Source of the DNA: an uncultured Alistipes sp.
GTDB taxonomy: Bacteria; Bacteroidota; Bacteroidia; Bacteroidales; Rikenellaceae
Direction of reading: 5' to 3'
Assembly: GCF_963931675.1 (NCBI RefSeq)
Contig: NZ_OZ007039.1
Coordinates: 2,765,806 to 2,829,805 of the forward strand
DNA length: 64,000 bases
In this document: in pieces, positions 1-8,315 of the stretch
How the letters are laid out: every line of letters starts with the position of its first letter
Numbering within the stretch: position 1 is the stretch's first letter
Position numbers and translations under genes: made by a program
Notes under the pieces: model-generated
What the model saw: only the letters and a program-made list of their open reading frames with translations
Databases searched by the model: none
Told to the model about the DNA's origin: nothing

Positions 1-15
1 GGGTATTTCGGGGTA

Positions 16-47
16 CAAAGATAATGCAAGTCGGGAGAAAAGCCAAA
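16..47 (-). promoter_or_regulatory. Promoter for a gene left of the window
   Basis: Read on the minus strand this is TTTG (44-47), a 20-bp spacer and TATCTTTG (16-23). That matches the Bacteroidota housekeeping promoter (TTTG, 19-21 bp, TAnnTTTG). It points out of the window to the left, divergent from argS; the gene it serves is not visible. Confidence 0.55.
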
Positions 48-63
48 AGAAAAGGTCCGGGAG

Positions 64-94
64 GTTGGTAATTCGTTGAAAAGCGTTAAATTTG
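64..94 (+). promoter_or_regulatory. argS promoter
   Basis: GTTG (64-67), 19 bp, then TAAATTTG (87-94), close to the Bacteroidota consensus. Transcription would start around 100. The box lies downstream of the possible TTG start at 76, so translation must begin at the ATG at 115. Confidence 0.6.
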
Positions 95-114
95 CGGACA
101 AAAATCAAACGGAC

Positions 115-1902
115 ATGAATATCGAGAATTATATTTCGGAAGCGGTTCGCGGTTCGGTCGAGTCGCTTTACGGTCCGCTCGGGGACGAGCAGTTGCAGAT
201 TCAGAAGACGCGTCGGGAGTTCGAGGGCGACTATACGCTGGTCACGTTTCCGCTGTTGCGCCGGAGCCGGAAGTCTCCGGAGGCCACGGCGACGGAGATC
301 GGGGAGTACCTGACGGCGCATGTTCCGGAGATCGGGTCCTATAACGTGATCAAGGGTTTTCTGAACTTGTCGTTGAATCCCGCGTTCTGGGGGTCCCGTT
401 TTTCGGAACTGGCCGCCGACGAGCATTACGGGGAGGCTCCGGCAACGGGCCGGACGGTGATGATCGAGTATTCCTCCCCGAACACGAACAAGCCTTTGCA
501 CCTGGGCCATATCCGCAACAACCTGCTGGGCTACTCGGTCGCGCAGATCCTGCAGGCGAACGGCCACCGGGTGATCAAGGCGAACCTGGTGAACGACCGT
601 GGGATCCACATCTGCAAGTCGATGCTGGCGTGGAAGCTCTACGGCGGGGGTGAGACCCCCGAATCGTCGGGCATGAAGGGCGATCACCTCGTGGGCAAAT
701 ACTACGTGGAGTTCGACAAGCACTACAAGGCGCAGGTCAAGGAGCTGATGGCCGCGGGGCAGTCGGAGGAGGAGGCGAAGAAGAACGCCCCGATCATGCG
801 CGAGGCGCAGGAGATGCTGCGGCGGTGGGAGGCGAAGGACCCGGAGGTCTACTCGCTGTGGGAGACGATGAACGGCTGGGTCTACGCGGGTTTCGACGTG
901 ACGTACAAGGCGCTGGGCGTGGACTTCGACAAGGTCTACTACGAGTCGCAGACCTACCTGCTGGGCAAGTCGCTCGTGGAGGAGGGCTTGAAGAAGGGGG
1001 TCTTCTATCGGCGTCCGGACAACTCGGTGTGGATCGACCTGACGGGCGACGGCCTGGACGAGAAGCTGCTGTTGCGCGGCGACGGGACGTCGGTCTACAT
1101 GACGCAGGACCTGGGTACGGCCTACCGCCGCTTCGAGGACAACAAACTCGACGACATGATCTACGTCGTGGGCAACGAGCAGAACTACCATTTCCAGGTG
1201 CTGAAACTCGTGCTGAAGAAACTGGGCTATGCCGAGTGGAGCGACCACATCACGCACCTGTCATACGGTATGGTGGAGCTTCCGGAGGGTAAGATGAAGT
1301 CGCGCGAGGGCACGGTGGTGGATGCCGACGATCTGATCGCCGCCATGGTGCAGACGGCGCGGGAGATGTCTGCCGAGCTGGGCAAGCTGGACGGCTGTAC
1401 GGAGGCGGAGGCCGATGCTGTTTCGACGATGGTCGGACTGGGCGCGCTGAAATACTTCATATTGAAGGTGGACCCGAAGAAGACGATGCTGTTCGACCCG
1501 CGCGAATCGATCGACTTCAACGGCAATACGGGCCCGTTCATCCAGTATACGCACGCGCGAATCTGCTCGGTGCTTCGGAAGGCCGCGGAGAGCGGGGTTG
1601 AGGCGGCGAAGGGGATTGGCGCGGATATTCCGCTGCTTGCGGAGGAGATCGACCTGATCAAGCAGTTGACGGAGTACCCGGCGACGGTGAAGGCGGCGGG
1701 CGACAACTTTGCTCCTTCGATCATCGGGGCCTATGTCTACGACCTTGCGAAGCAGTTCAACGGCTACTACCACGACCATTCGATCCTGCGGGAGGAGAAT
1801 GAGGCGGTTCGGTCGATGCGGCTGGCCCTGGCGCAGCAGGTTGCGCGTGTGATCCGCAAGGGCATGTCGCTGCTGGGCATCGAGGTCCCGGAGCGGATGT
1901 AG
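115..1902 (+). CDS. argS: Arginyl-tRNA synthetase
   Basis: Class I aminoacyl-tRNA synthetase that charges tRNA-Arg in the cytoplasm; 595 residues, normal for the family. Visible marks: an N-terminal Arg-S additional domain (about 1-95), the HIGH signature as HLGH at 129-132, the KMSKS-like loop as KMKSREG at 393-399, and an alpha-helical DALR anticodon-binding domain from about 470 to the end, which has the family-typical ending GMSLLGIEVPERM. A TTG at 76 opens the frame earlier, but a good promoter overlaps that stretch, so the ATG at 115 is chosen. It is monocistronic, with its own promoter and a strong terminator 44 bp after the stop. Confidence 0.96.
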   Translation: MNIENYISEAVRGSVESLYGPLGDEQLQIQKTRREFEGDYTLVTFPLLRRSRKSPEATATEIGEYLTAHVPEIGSYNVIKGFLNLSLNPAFWGSRFSELAADEHYGEAPATGRTVMIEYSSPNTNKPLHLGHIRNNLLGYSVAQILQANGHRVIKANLVNDRGIHICKSMLAWKLYGGGETPESSGMKGDHLVGKYYVEFDKHYKAQVKELMAAGQSEEEAKKNAPIMREAQEMLRRWEAKDPEVYSLWETMNGWVYAGFDVTYKALGVDFDKVYYESQTYLLGKSLVEEGLKKGVFYRRPDNSVWIDLTGDGLDEKLLLRGDGTSVYMTQDLGTAYRRFEDNKLDDMIYVVGNEQNYHFQVLKLVLKKLGYAEWSDHITHLSYGMVELPEGKMKSREGTVVDADDLIAAMVQTAREMSAELGKLDGCTEAEADAVSTMVGLGALKYFILKVDPKKTMLFDPRESIDFNGNTGPFIQYTHARICSVLRKAAESGVEAAKGIGADIPLLAEEIDLIKQLTEYPATVKAAGDNFAPSIIGAYVYDLAKQFNGYYHDHSILREENEAVRSMRLALAQQVARVIRKGMSLLGIEVPERM

Positions 1903-1945
1903 AGCGACACAGGAAGGGCGCAGATGTTCTGCGAACTGCCCGATA

Positions 1946-1988
1946 CGGAAAGCGGAGACTCCTATAGGAGGCTCCGCTTTCCGTTTTT
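1946..1988 (+). terminator. argS terminator
   Basis: A 12-bp perfect GC-rich stem (1946-1957 with 1972-1983) containing a second small hairpin in its loop, followed by a T run (1984-1988). It may also stop the opposing gene that ends at 2004. Confidence 0.85.
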
Positions 1989-2003
1989 ATTGGATATGCA
2001 ATG

Positions 2004-3035
2004 TCAGTTCAGAGGGATCAGATTGATGATTTTATTGCTGGATTCCTTCTCGTTGATGATCGAAATCCGGCCCTCGGTCGATACTTCACCGATCACGACC
2101 TTTCCGTCCTCATAGCGAAGCGCCGTAAATATCAGCCGTTTATTTGCTGCATCCGCAGTCATTTCATAAAGCTCGTATTCGTTATAGGGGAAGATGTAAG
2201 ACGTTTTCTGGATCGAATAATCATCCAGATTGATTGAATACATGGCGTCATTCGTAAAACTGATATTTGATTCAGGGATGGTTTTGTCGATATAATCAAA
2301 TATTATATAATCAAGTAAAGTTTGGTTATCGACCAGATTCCCGCCGTCATAGTAGGGTTGATCTGCCGGATAAGTCTTTTTTGCGGTAACTTTCGTTCCG
2401 TCAAACTCGTAAAGTTTATCGGCAACTCTTTCCAAACTTCCATCTTCACCATCTTCCGTAATGCCTGTCACGAACAAATCGACACCACTTTTCCCATTTA
2501 TCATGTGACAGGAGAAACTCTCATTGGAAGGATTTTCAAATTGGCAGACTGGTGTTTTTTCGATGTTGTCGACAGCTTTGGGCGTTATTCTGTAAAGCCA
2601 ATTTTCACTATTCTCAAAGACGTAGAAATTGCCATCTGTGGTAATAAAAGGCGCTGTACCGCCGTATGGGACAATGCTTCCATTAGGAAGCTTGAATTTG
2701 GAAGTTTCATACTGGTAATAGATAATACCATCCTTATTGACCAGACAGCCTCCACATTTTTGGCCCTCCGGTAATACGGATTCCCAAGTAAAATTTTGAG
2801 GATTCAATCTGTAAAGTTCGTAGTCATGTGTAATGAAATACAACATGCCATCAGCCCCCTCTGAATACGGGACAACAGAAGAACTTTGAAGCAATGAAAT
2901 ATTAGGAAACAGATATAATTTTTCCGTTTTCAGATCGGCGATCATCCTGGAATATAAGGCGGGCTCGATCAACAGGAGATTCTTGGTAAGTCTTTCGATA
3001 TTATCCCATTTCTCCCGGAGGAAATATGAATACAC
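2004..3035 (-). CDS. Orphan beta-propeller-like protein, probably lacking its N-terminus
   Basis: 343 residues that I cannot assign to a named family. Repeated blocks of the form YFITHDYELYRLN, NWLYRITPK and MYSINLDDYSI look like successive blades of a WD40/Kelch-type propeller (inference). The frame opens with GTG at 3035 only two codons after an in-frame stop. There is no signal peptide, whereas comparable Bacteroidales propeller proteins are usually secreted or lipid-anchored. The next ATG is at residue 31. The upstream 375 bp is non-coding and rearranged, so the 5' end was probably lost. Codon use is AT-richer than argS. It has no operon partner. It may be a decaying fragment rather than a working gene. 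Confidence 0.5.
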   Translation of the reverse strand: MYSYFLREKWDNIERLTKNLLLIEPALYSRMIADLKTEKLYLFPNISLLQSSSVVPYSEGADGMLYFITHDYELYRLNPQNFTWESVLPEGQKCGGCLVNKDGIIYYQYETSKFKLPNGSIVPYGGTAPFITTDGNFYVFENSENWLYRITPKAVDNIEKTPVCQFENPSNESFSCHMINGKSGVDLFVTGITEDGEDGSLERVADKLYEFDGTKVTAKKTYPADQPYYDGGNLVDNQTLLDYIIFDYIDKTIPESNISFTNDAMYSINLDDYSIQKTSYIFPYNEYELYEMTADAANKRLIFTALRYEDGKVVIGEVSTEGRISIINEKESSNKIINLIPLN

Positions 3036-3410
3036 TTTTTATTTAAAGGAATTCAAAGATACTCAAAAATTATCGTTAACCAAAAAACAGGTTGAAAAAA
3101 CTTTGATTGCACAAGTTTTTTGTGGGATGAAACTTGTGAAAATGGAAGTCGTTAACCAACACTCTACAGACGTGAAAACCATCGCACTGACGTACTGTGG
3201 CATGTGCTGTAGATGTGGCAACTGCCGCAACGGCCACATGAGCAAGCATGTTCAGACATCGATGGGAGAAGTGACCATAAACACTCTTACGGATCTCCAG
3301 AACAGAGGAGTTCACAGCCATCGAAGAAGAGATACGATAGAACTCAGAGAGCAAGGAAAACGAATTAAAAGAACCTCAAGCGGAAGGGTCATTGTCTACC
3401 CCCCCCCAAT
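3036..3410. other. Rearranged stretch without a recognisable gene
   Basis: Short open frames exist on both strands but none shows a domain, a plausible start or consistent codon use. It ends with a run of nine C (3399-3407) directly before the DUF3320 relic. It is probably part of the same decayed element. Confidence 0.4.
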
Positions 3411-3814
3411 ACCTCGGTTGAATCGATCCCTTGTGAGCAGGTTTTGGACACGGATGCTTCCGAGCCCGTCGAACAGGAGCCCGACGCACAGATATGTCCT
3501 TATCAGATTGCATAGCTGGAATATACGTCGGTAACATCGGATGACTTTGCACAAGGTTATTATGACTCACAAGTGATGGATAAAGTACGGTCTGTTATAA
3601 CAAAAGAGGCCCTGTCAGTCGAGCGTAGCTTTGTAAACGAGTACTGAATTCTTTTGCTATTGCTATCGCACACATGGGTACTCGGCTTGCGGCTCATATG
3701 GATTATTTTTTGAAACAAATGAACCTTCGAACTACGAGGAAAAGAACCACTCTCTATTGGAACGAAGATCAGTATCCGGAATCAAACAATCTTCAATCAA
3801 TCTTTAAGACAAAC
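3411..3814 (+). pseudogene. Relic of a DUF3320 domain (C-terminus of a large helicase-like protein)
   Basis: Frame 3 from 3411 reads CPYQIA, a stop (TAG), then LEYTSVTSDDFAQGYYDSQV and MDKVRSVITKEALSVE. The reading then shifts frame near 3635 and continues as RVLNSFAIAIAHMGTRLAAH and MDYFLKQMNLRTTRKRTTLY-W. This follows the DUF3320 pattern (an EAPI-like stretch, then RRVL-xx-FGIARAGSRI, then an F/YW near the end). That domain lies at the C-terminus of DUF4011/AAA helicase-nuclease proteins, some of them associated with defence islands. Both the stop and the frameshift are needed to follow the similarity, and the helicase part is absent. Assignment is by eye. Confidence 0.6.
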
Positions 3815-3922
3815 CATGCAAAAAAACGTTCCTGGGGGTGTGACGTTTTTGTTTCGGCTGTTTCCGCCTTCGGCCGTGATGCGGGGAGCAGACTCGGAGC
3901 GGAGTCAATTGCTTGTATAACA

Positions 3923-3958
3923 ACGGCCCGCAGCCTTTGAAGGTTGCGGGCCGTCTTT
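3923..3958. terminator. Strong hairpin downstream of the minus-strand operon
   Basis: A 14-bp GC-rich stem (3923-3936 with 3941-3954, one G-U pair) with a TTGA loop. The T-rich tail (CTTTTCC) is on the plus side. On the minus strand it lies 122 bp beyond the stop of the last gene of the 4-18 kb operon and could also serve it, though the U tract there is poor. Confidence 0.6.
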
Positions 3959-4076
3959 TCCGAAGGAGGTACCTCTGCCCCGCCTTCACCCAGTCGTTTT
4001 TTATTCGGGTCGAAGAGGTGGATTGTAAAAACCATGGCGGAGCCGTTCATGGAATGGCAGTTCGTCCGTATGCGGG

Positions 4077-5084
4077 TCAGTTTCCTCCGGAGACCACGAT
4101 GAGCGCCAATCCCAGGATGAACAGCACGAACATTCCAGTCAGGAGCCGATGGACCTTGGGACCGGTACCTTTGAACTCCTTCCAGACAAATACGCCCCAC
4201 AATGCTGCAATCATGGGTGCCCCCTGTCCCAGTGCATAAGAGACAGCAGCTCCGGCTTTCCCGGCCGCAATGTAGCTGAACAATGTTCCCAGAGCCCAGA
4301 TGCATCCGCCCAGGATTCCGACCAGATGGGTGGAGAAACTGCCCCGAAAATAACTCCCATAAGCGACCGGTTCTCCGGAGAACGGATATTTCATCACCAG
4401 TGTATTGAATACGAAATTGCTCAGGAAAACACCGACGGAGAAGAGAACAAAGGCACTGTACGGAGTTGCCAGTCCGGCTTTCGGTGCCGCGAAGTTTGTC
4501 AGATCCATGGCATCTGCCACGAAACGATAGAAAAACGACATTAAAATACCTGCCAACAACGCCAGGATCAGCCCTTTACTTTTTGAATGGCGATCGACAC
4601 CGTCCTGATTGTGTTTCGAGGCAATGCCATTGCAGACAACGGCCAAGACGACAAGGAGAACGCCCGCAAAGAGGAATACGGGATCACCTTTCGGGGCTCC
4701 GATGTAATTGATGATAACCCCCAACACCAGTGCGATTCCCACACCCAGCGGGAAGGCCACGGCCATGCCGGCCAAAGACACGGATGCCGAAAGCAGGATG
4801 TTCGAGGCGTTAAAAATCACACCGCCCAGGATGGCACTGCCCATTTTCCCGGGATCGATCTGTCCGATATCGGTCAAAAAACTGCGTCCTTCCGTTCCGA
4901 CGCTGCCGAGCGTAAAGGCCGCAAGGAGCGAGAAAATTAACATTCCAATCGTGTAATCCCAATAGTAAAGTTCATAGCGCCAGGTATTGGCAGCCAGTTT
5001 CTGCGTATTTCCCCAGGAACCCCAGCACAACATCGTCACGATGCAAAACACGACGGCCAGCGGATAACTTTCTACGATAAACAT
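4077..5084 (-). CDS. DMT-superfamily sugar permease, RusT-like (probable ribose/nucleoside uptake)
   Basis: 335 residues with about ten hydrophobic segments. The N-terminus (LCWGSWGNTQKL) and the segment GVIFNASNILLSASVSLAGM are typical of the GRP/ureide-permease branch of drug/metabolite transporters. The first gene upstream encodes a nucleoside hydrolase and a ribokinase follows further upstream, the combination known from the Bacteroides ribose-utilisation (rus) locus, where a permease of this kind carries ribose across the inner membrane. That match of gene content is the basis for the substrate guess. A rhamnose substrate is a possible alternative given the GH78 in the same operon. It is the last gene of the operon, 23 bp after the hydrolase. 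Confidence 0.75.
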   Translation of the reverse strand: MFIVESYPLAVVFCIVTMLCWGSWGNTQKLAANTWRYELYYWDYTIGMLIFSLLAAFTLGSVGTEGRSFLTDIGQIDPGKMGSAILGGVIFNASNILLSASVSLAGMAVAFPLGVGIALVLGVIINYIGAPKGDPVFLFAGVLLVVLAVVCNGIASKHNQDGVDRHSKSKGLILALLAGILMSFFYRFVADAMDLTNFAAPKAGLATPYSAFVLFSVGVFLSNFVFNTLVMKYPFSGEPVAYGSYFRGSFSTHLVGILGGCIWALGTLFSYIAAGKAGAAVSYALGQGAPMIAALWGVFVWKEFKGTGPKVHRLLTGMFVLFILGLALIVVSGGN

Positions 5085-5107
5085 ATCTTTCTCGGTTTTA
5101 ATTCATT

Positions 5108-6130
5108 TTAAATCGACTTCCCCGTGCAAACCTCAATCAGGCGGGTTGTTGCCGCCGGGATCTGCTCTTCGGAAAGGGTCAGATAACGATGGCGCCCTTC
5201 AGGGTCCGGAGTAAACCGACTGTATCCCTCCTCGGTGATGGTGATCCGTCCGGATTCGGACGTATCGAAGGAACCTTGCTCCGGTTCAATAGCATACAAT
5301 ACCGCCGTCAGATCCCAAGTTTCCCGGTCGTATGGCATGGGCAGATAAGTCTTGTATGAGATACACAACGGAGCGGTTTCCCCTCCGAAATCTCGAAGGA
5401 CGCTCTCGGCCGGATAATGAATGCGGGCCCCGACCTCCCATCCGCTTGCGATCAACGGTGTCGGCCATTCCGAGAAGAGGATCCGGGAGGCGTTCAGATC
5501 TTGCAGAATATTCCATTCCGGGTTGTTGAAGGTGGCGTCGTTGTAGGTGCCGCCCATCAGCGAAAGCAGTTTCACCTTCCGGGCAACCAGTTCCTGCCCG
5601 GTCATTGGAGAGATCTCGTCGCCTGGCGACTGCAAAAGCCGCGCGACGTTGGTGTAGGGCCCCACCGCGATGAACACCACCGAAGCGTCTTCGGCCTCGG
5701 CCAGCAACCGCCGGTAGAGTTTGTACCCCTCGGGGATACTGTCCGCAAAACTCCGTGCCGGCACAAGAACCGGTTTTCCGGAGATGAGCGTGTCGAGCGT
5801 CCGGTCGATGTAGTTTCCAGCTTCCGGATAGGGGTTGACCCCTTCATAAACATACCCCAGCGGGATGTCGGGTTCGCCATTGTAACGGCAATAGGCATCT
5901 ATGTACTCTATCGAACGGGGATACATCTTTCCGATTCCGATACCCCGAAGTTCTATCTTGCCGGCCTTGTGGTAATTCAACAGCATTTGCAGGGCCAGGA
6001 CATCGTCAATGTCGTTTCCCGGATCCGTGTCGAAGATTACGGGAACGGGAGCCGGATGTTGCGGCTGGTCGGAACAGCCCGTCCATGCAAACGACAGGCC
6101 GATCAACAGGAACAATACGATCGATTTCAT
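5108..6130 (-). CDS. Inosine/uridine-preferring nucleoside hydrolase, lipoprotein
   Basis: Cleaves the N-glycosidic bond of ribonucleosides to give ribose and a free base. The calcium-binding signature DTDPGNDIDD is at residues 34-43, and the later VFIAVGPYTNVARLL and LMGGTYND blocks fit the IUNH family. The N-terminus is a lipoprotein signal (lipobox ending in Cys19), so the enzyme should act in the periplasm or at the outer membrane rather than the cytosol. 340 residues is normal once the signal is included. It sits between the PKD lipoprotein and the permease. With ribokinase it forms a route from exogenous nucleosides to ribose-5-phosphate. Confidence 0.9.
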   Translation of the reverse strand: MKSIVLFLLIGLSFAWTGCSDQPQHPAPVPVIFDTDPGNDIDDVLALQMLLNYHKAGKIELRGIGIGKMYPRSIEYIDAYCRYNGEPDIPLGYVYEGVNPYPEAGNYIDRTLDTLISGKPVLVPARSFADSIPEGYKLYRRLLAEAEDASVVFIAVGPYTNVARLLQSPGDEISPMTGQELVARKVKLLSLMGGTYNDATFNNPEWNILQDLNASRILFSEWPTPLIASGWEVGARIHYPAESVLRDFGGETAPLCISYKTYLPMPYDRETWDLTAVLYAIEPEQGSFDTSESGRITITEEGYSRFTPDPEGRHRYLTLSEEQIPAATTRLIEVCTGKSI

Positions 6131-6197
6131 GTTTTTTCTGTTTGGGCTCTTTCCGAATGAAGGTTCCCCATCCGGAAAGAGCGTTTATATCTGTTTA

Positions 6198-7382
6198 TTA
6201 TTCTACCTGCGGCATGTCCTCCACCGCAATCATCTTGAACTCGTAATACTTGTCACCCAAGGCCTGGTAGTTCACGAAATCCGGGCGTCCGTCCGCACCG
6301 CAGCAGTAGAACGAATAGACCCCGATGCGGGTTCCATTGTCGGTCACGGTCAGACAACTGCTCATCAGATCGGGCGATGGATTGGGATGGCTGTCCCACA
6401 AGGCAAAGAAGTGTACGAAACGGACATCTCCCGTGCTGTTCACATCCATGAACCATCCATCCCACGGGTCGGCGCCCATTGCCCCCGTCACCGGATCCAC
6501 CGGATTGTTGGGCCAGGCCATTCCGGTCCATTGCAGGACGCTGTGCGTGGCGACATTATAGAAATTATAATACTCCAGAACAGGAACCGGTCCATAGCCG
6601 AAATGATACCCGTTGCGGAACATTTGCTTTTCGCTTCCGTCCCAGGTTTCGACCTTATAGGGAGCCGTCGTATTCTCGACGTCGGCTGCTACGACTTTGT
6701 TCAGGTCATCCTTCAGGCAAATGACATAATCCTTGCCCTCCCGCCATTTGAAGCGGTTCCCGTAATCACTCATGACGGCCGTCAACGTAAACTGAGTGGT
6801 GTAGGTTCCTTCCGCATAGGTCAGCGTATGCTTGATGAGCTTGGTGCCGGGCGTTGCCACGGAATAGTCCAACTGGCCCGTGGTCGAGATCTCTTTGCCG
6901 TCGACCGTCCACGATTGGGTTCCCGTAATATTATCGTCGAGTTTGGCCGTAATCCGGACCATTTCGCCGATACTGCGTTCGAAGGAGCGCTGATCGGTCG
7001 AGAAGGTGATTCCCGGATTGGTACCCTGGGATACAATGACCGTAAAGCTGTGCCGATCGGCTCCGTATCCGTTCAGTGCGGAATAGACCACCTCGAACGT
7101 TCCCGCTTCCGGGAATGAATATTCCAGACGGGCCTCTTTTCCGATGACCACATCGCCGATCCGCCATTCATGTTGGACGTTGTATCCTTGGGTGACGGTG
7201 GCTTCGAGGACGAACAGGGCTCCTGTCTTCGCCTCAAACGTGGTTTGGTCCGACGACAGAACGGCCTTGGGCGGGATGGTGTGCCCCGGAATATCGAGAT
7301 CATCTTTTTCCGAACATGCGGCCGTTGACAGCAGCAGGCAGAGAACAAACACCTTCGGGATAAACTGTTGAAACGTTTTCAT
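6198..7382 (-). CDS. PKD/Ig-like lipoprotein, probable surface ligand-binding protein
   Basis: 394 residues. A lipoprotein signal with Cys at about 23 is followed by two or three PKD/Ig-like beta domains of about 80 residues each (repeated VLEATVTQGYNVQHEWRIG-type blocks up to about 195). A unique C-terminal domain rich in Trp, Tyr and Gly follows (WAMPNNP-like stretch, FYCCGADGRPDF near 360). The layout resembles SusE/SusF-type glycan-binding lipoproteins, with the C-terminal part as the likely ligand-binding module; this is inferred from architecture and context only. It lies between ribokinase (12 bp) and the nucleoside hydrolase (67 bp) in one operon, so it may capture the operon's substrate. 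No catalytic motif was recognised. Confidence 0.7.
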   Translation of the reverse strand: MKTFQQFIPKVFVLCLLLSTAACSEKDDLDIPGHTIPPKAVLSSDQTTFEAKTGALFVLEATVTQGYNVQHEWRIGDVVIGKEARLEYSFPEAGTFEVVYSALNGYGADRHSFTVIVSQGTNPGITFSTDQRSFERSIGEMVRITAKLDDNITGTQSWTVDGKEISTTGQLDYSVATPGTKLIKHTLTYAEGTYTTQFTLTAVMSDYGNRFKWREGKDYVICLKDDLNKVVAADVENTTAPYKVETWDGSEKQMFRNGYHFGYGPVPVLEYYNFYNVATHSVLQWTGMAWPNNPVDPVTGAMGADPWDGWFMDVNSTGDVRFVHFFALWDSHPNPSPDLMSSCLTVTDNGTRIGVYSFYCCGADGRPDFVNYQALGDKYYEFKMIAVEDMPQVE

Positions 7383-7394
7383 AGGTTAGGTTCA

Positions 7395-8315
7395 TTAGAA
7401 ATTTCGATTCTTGACTAAAAACTCTTCTACTTCACTCCGGTTCGGGATGGAGGGTTGTGCCCCGCGTCGCATCACGCTGAGGGCCGAAGCAGCGCTGGCA
7501 AAGCGCATGGTATCAGCGGTGATTTCGGCTCCGCGGGCCTCTACGGCCAATGCTCCGCAGAAAACATCTCCTGCGGCGGTCGTATCTACGGCCTCGACCC
7601 GGAATGCCGGGATGGTCAGACTCCCGGATGCCCGATACAGGTAACAGCCCTGGCGACCCAGGGTTATGACGATTTGCCGGGCCCCGGCCTGATGTAGCCG
7701 TTCGGCGACTTTTTCCAGCGGATATTCATCCAGGGAGAGTCCGCTGACCAACGAGGCTTCCGAGCGATTTACGACCAGGATGTCAATGGCCGACATCAGA
7801 TCCGGATCGATTCGGCAGGCCGGTGCGGGGTTCAGCAAAACGGGAACACCCCTACGTTGAGCCGCAAAGGTGGCTTCCCGAATCGTCGCATAGGGAATTT
7901 CGGCCTGCAGCACCAGCATTCCAGCGCCCGAGAGTACCGATTCCCGTGATTTGAGAACCTCGGGGGTCAATGAATAATTGGCACCCGGAGCTACGGCAAT
8001 GGAGTTTTCGCCGCTTTGATCGACCAGAATCAGGGCAGTTCCGGTTGCCTTATCCGGGTCCGTAAAGATGTGTGAGACATCGATTCCTTCCGAAGCGAAA
8101 TGCTCCAGCATGGCACGGCCCGAGAGGTCATCGCCCAGGGCCGCCACCAGGACGACGTCGCCTCCCAACCGGGCTGCGGCTACGGCCTGATTGGCTCCTT
8201 TGCCGCCGAAGGCCTGCATGAAACGTGCACCTCCGACGGTTTCTCCGGGCCGCGGCATCCGCTCCACGACCGAAATCAGATCCATATTGGAACTTCCGAT
8301 GACAACTGTTTTCAT
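7395..8315 (-). CDS. rbsK: Ribokinase (PfkB family)
   Basis: Phosphorylates D-ribose to ribose-5-phosphate in the cytoplasm; 306 residues, standard length. The N-terminal substrate signature GSSNMDL and the GGKGANQAVAAARLGG block are typical of ribokinase. Near residue 250 the anion-hole/catalytic motif reads DTTAAGDVFCGAL, the same AAGD form as in E. coli RbsK, with the catalytic Asp present. The ATG overlaps the stop of the GH78 gene by four bases (ATGA), suggesting translational coupling. Downstream are a nucleoside hydrolase and a sugar permease, which explains the ribose supply. Another PfkB sugar kinase activity cannot be excluded. Confidence 0.9.
   Translation of the reverse strand: MKTVVIGSSNMDLISVVERMPRPGETVGGARFMQAFGGKGANQAVAAARLGGDVVLVAALGDDLSGRAMLEHFASEGIDVSHIFTDPDKATGTALILVDQSGENSIAVAPGANYSLTPEVLKSRESVLSGAGMLVLQAEIPYATIREATFAAQRRGVPVLLNPAPACRIDPDLMSAIDILVVNRSEASLVSGLSLDEYPLEKVAERLHQAGARQIVITLGRQGCYLYRASGSLTIPAFRVEAVDTTAAGDVFCGALAVEARGAEITADTMRFASAASALSVMRRGAQPSIPNRSEVEEFLVKNRNF

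Noticed and set aside
76-114. TTG start for argS
   Set aside because: A promoter -7 box (87-94) lies inside the extension, and conserved ArgS sequence begins at the ATG at 115.
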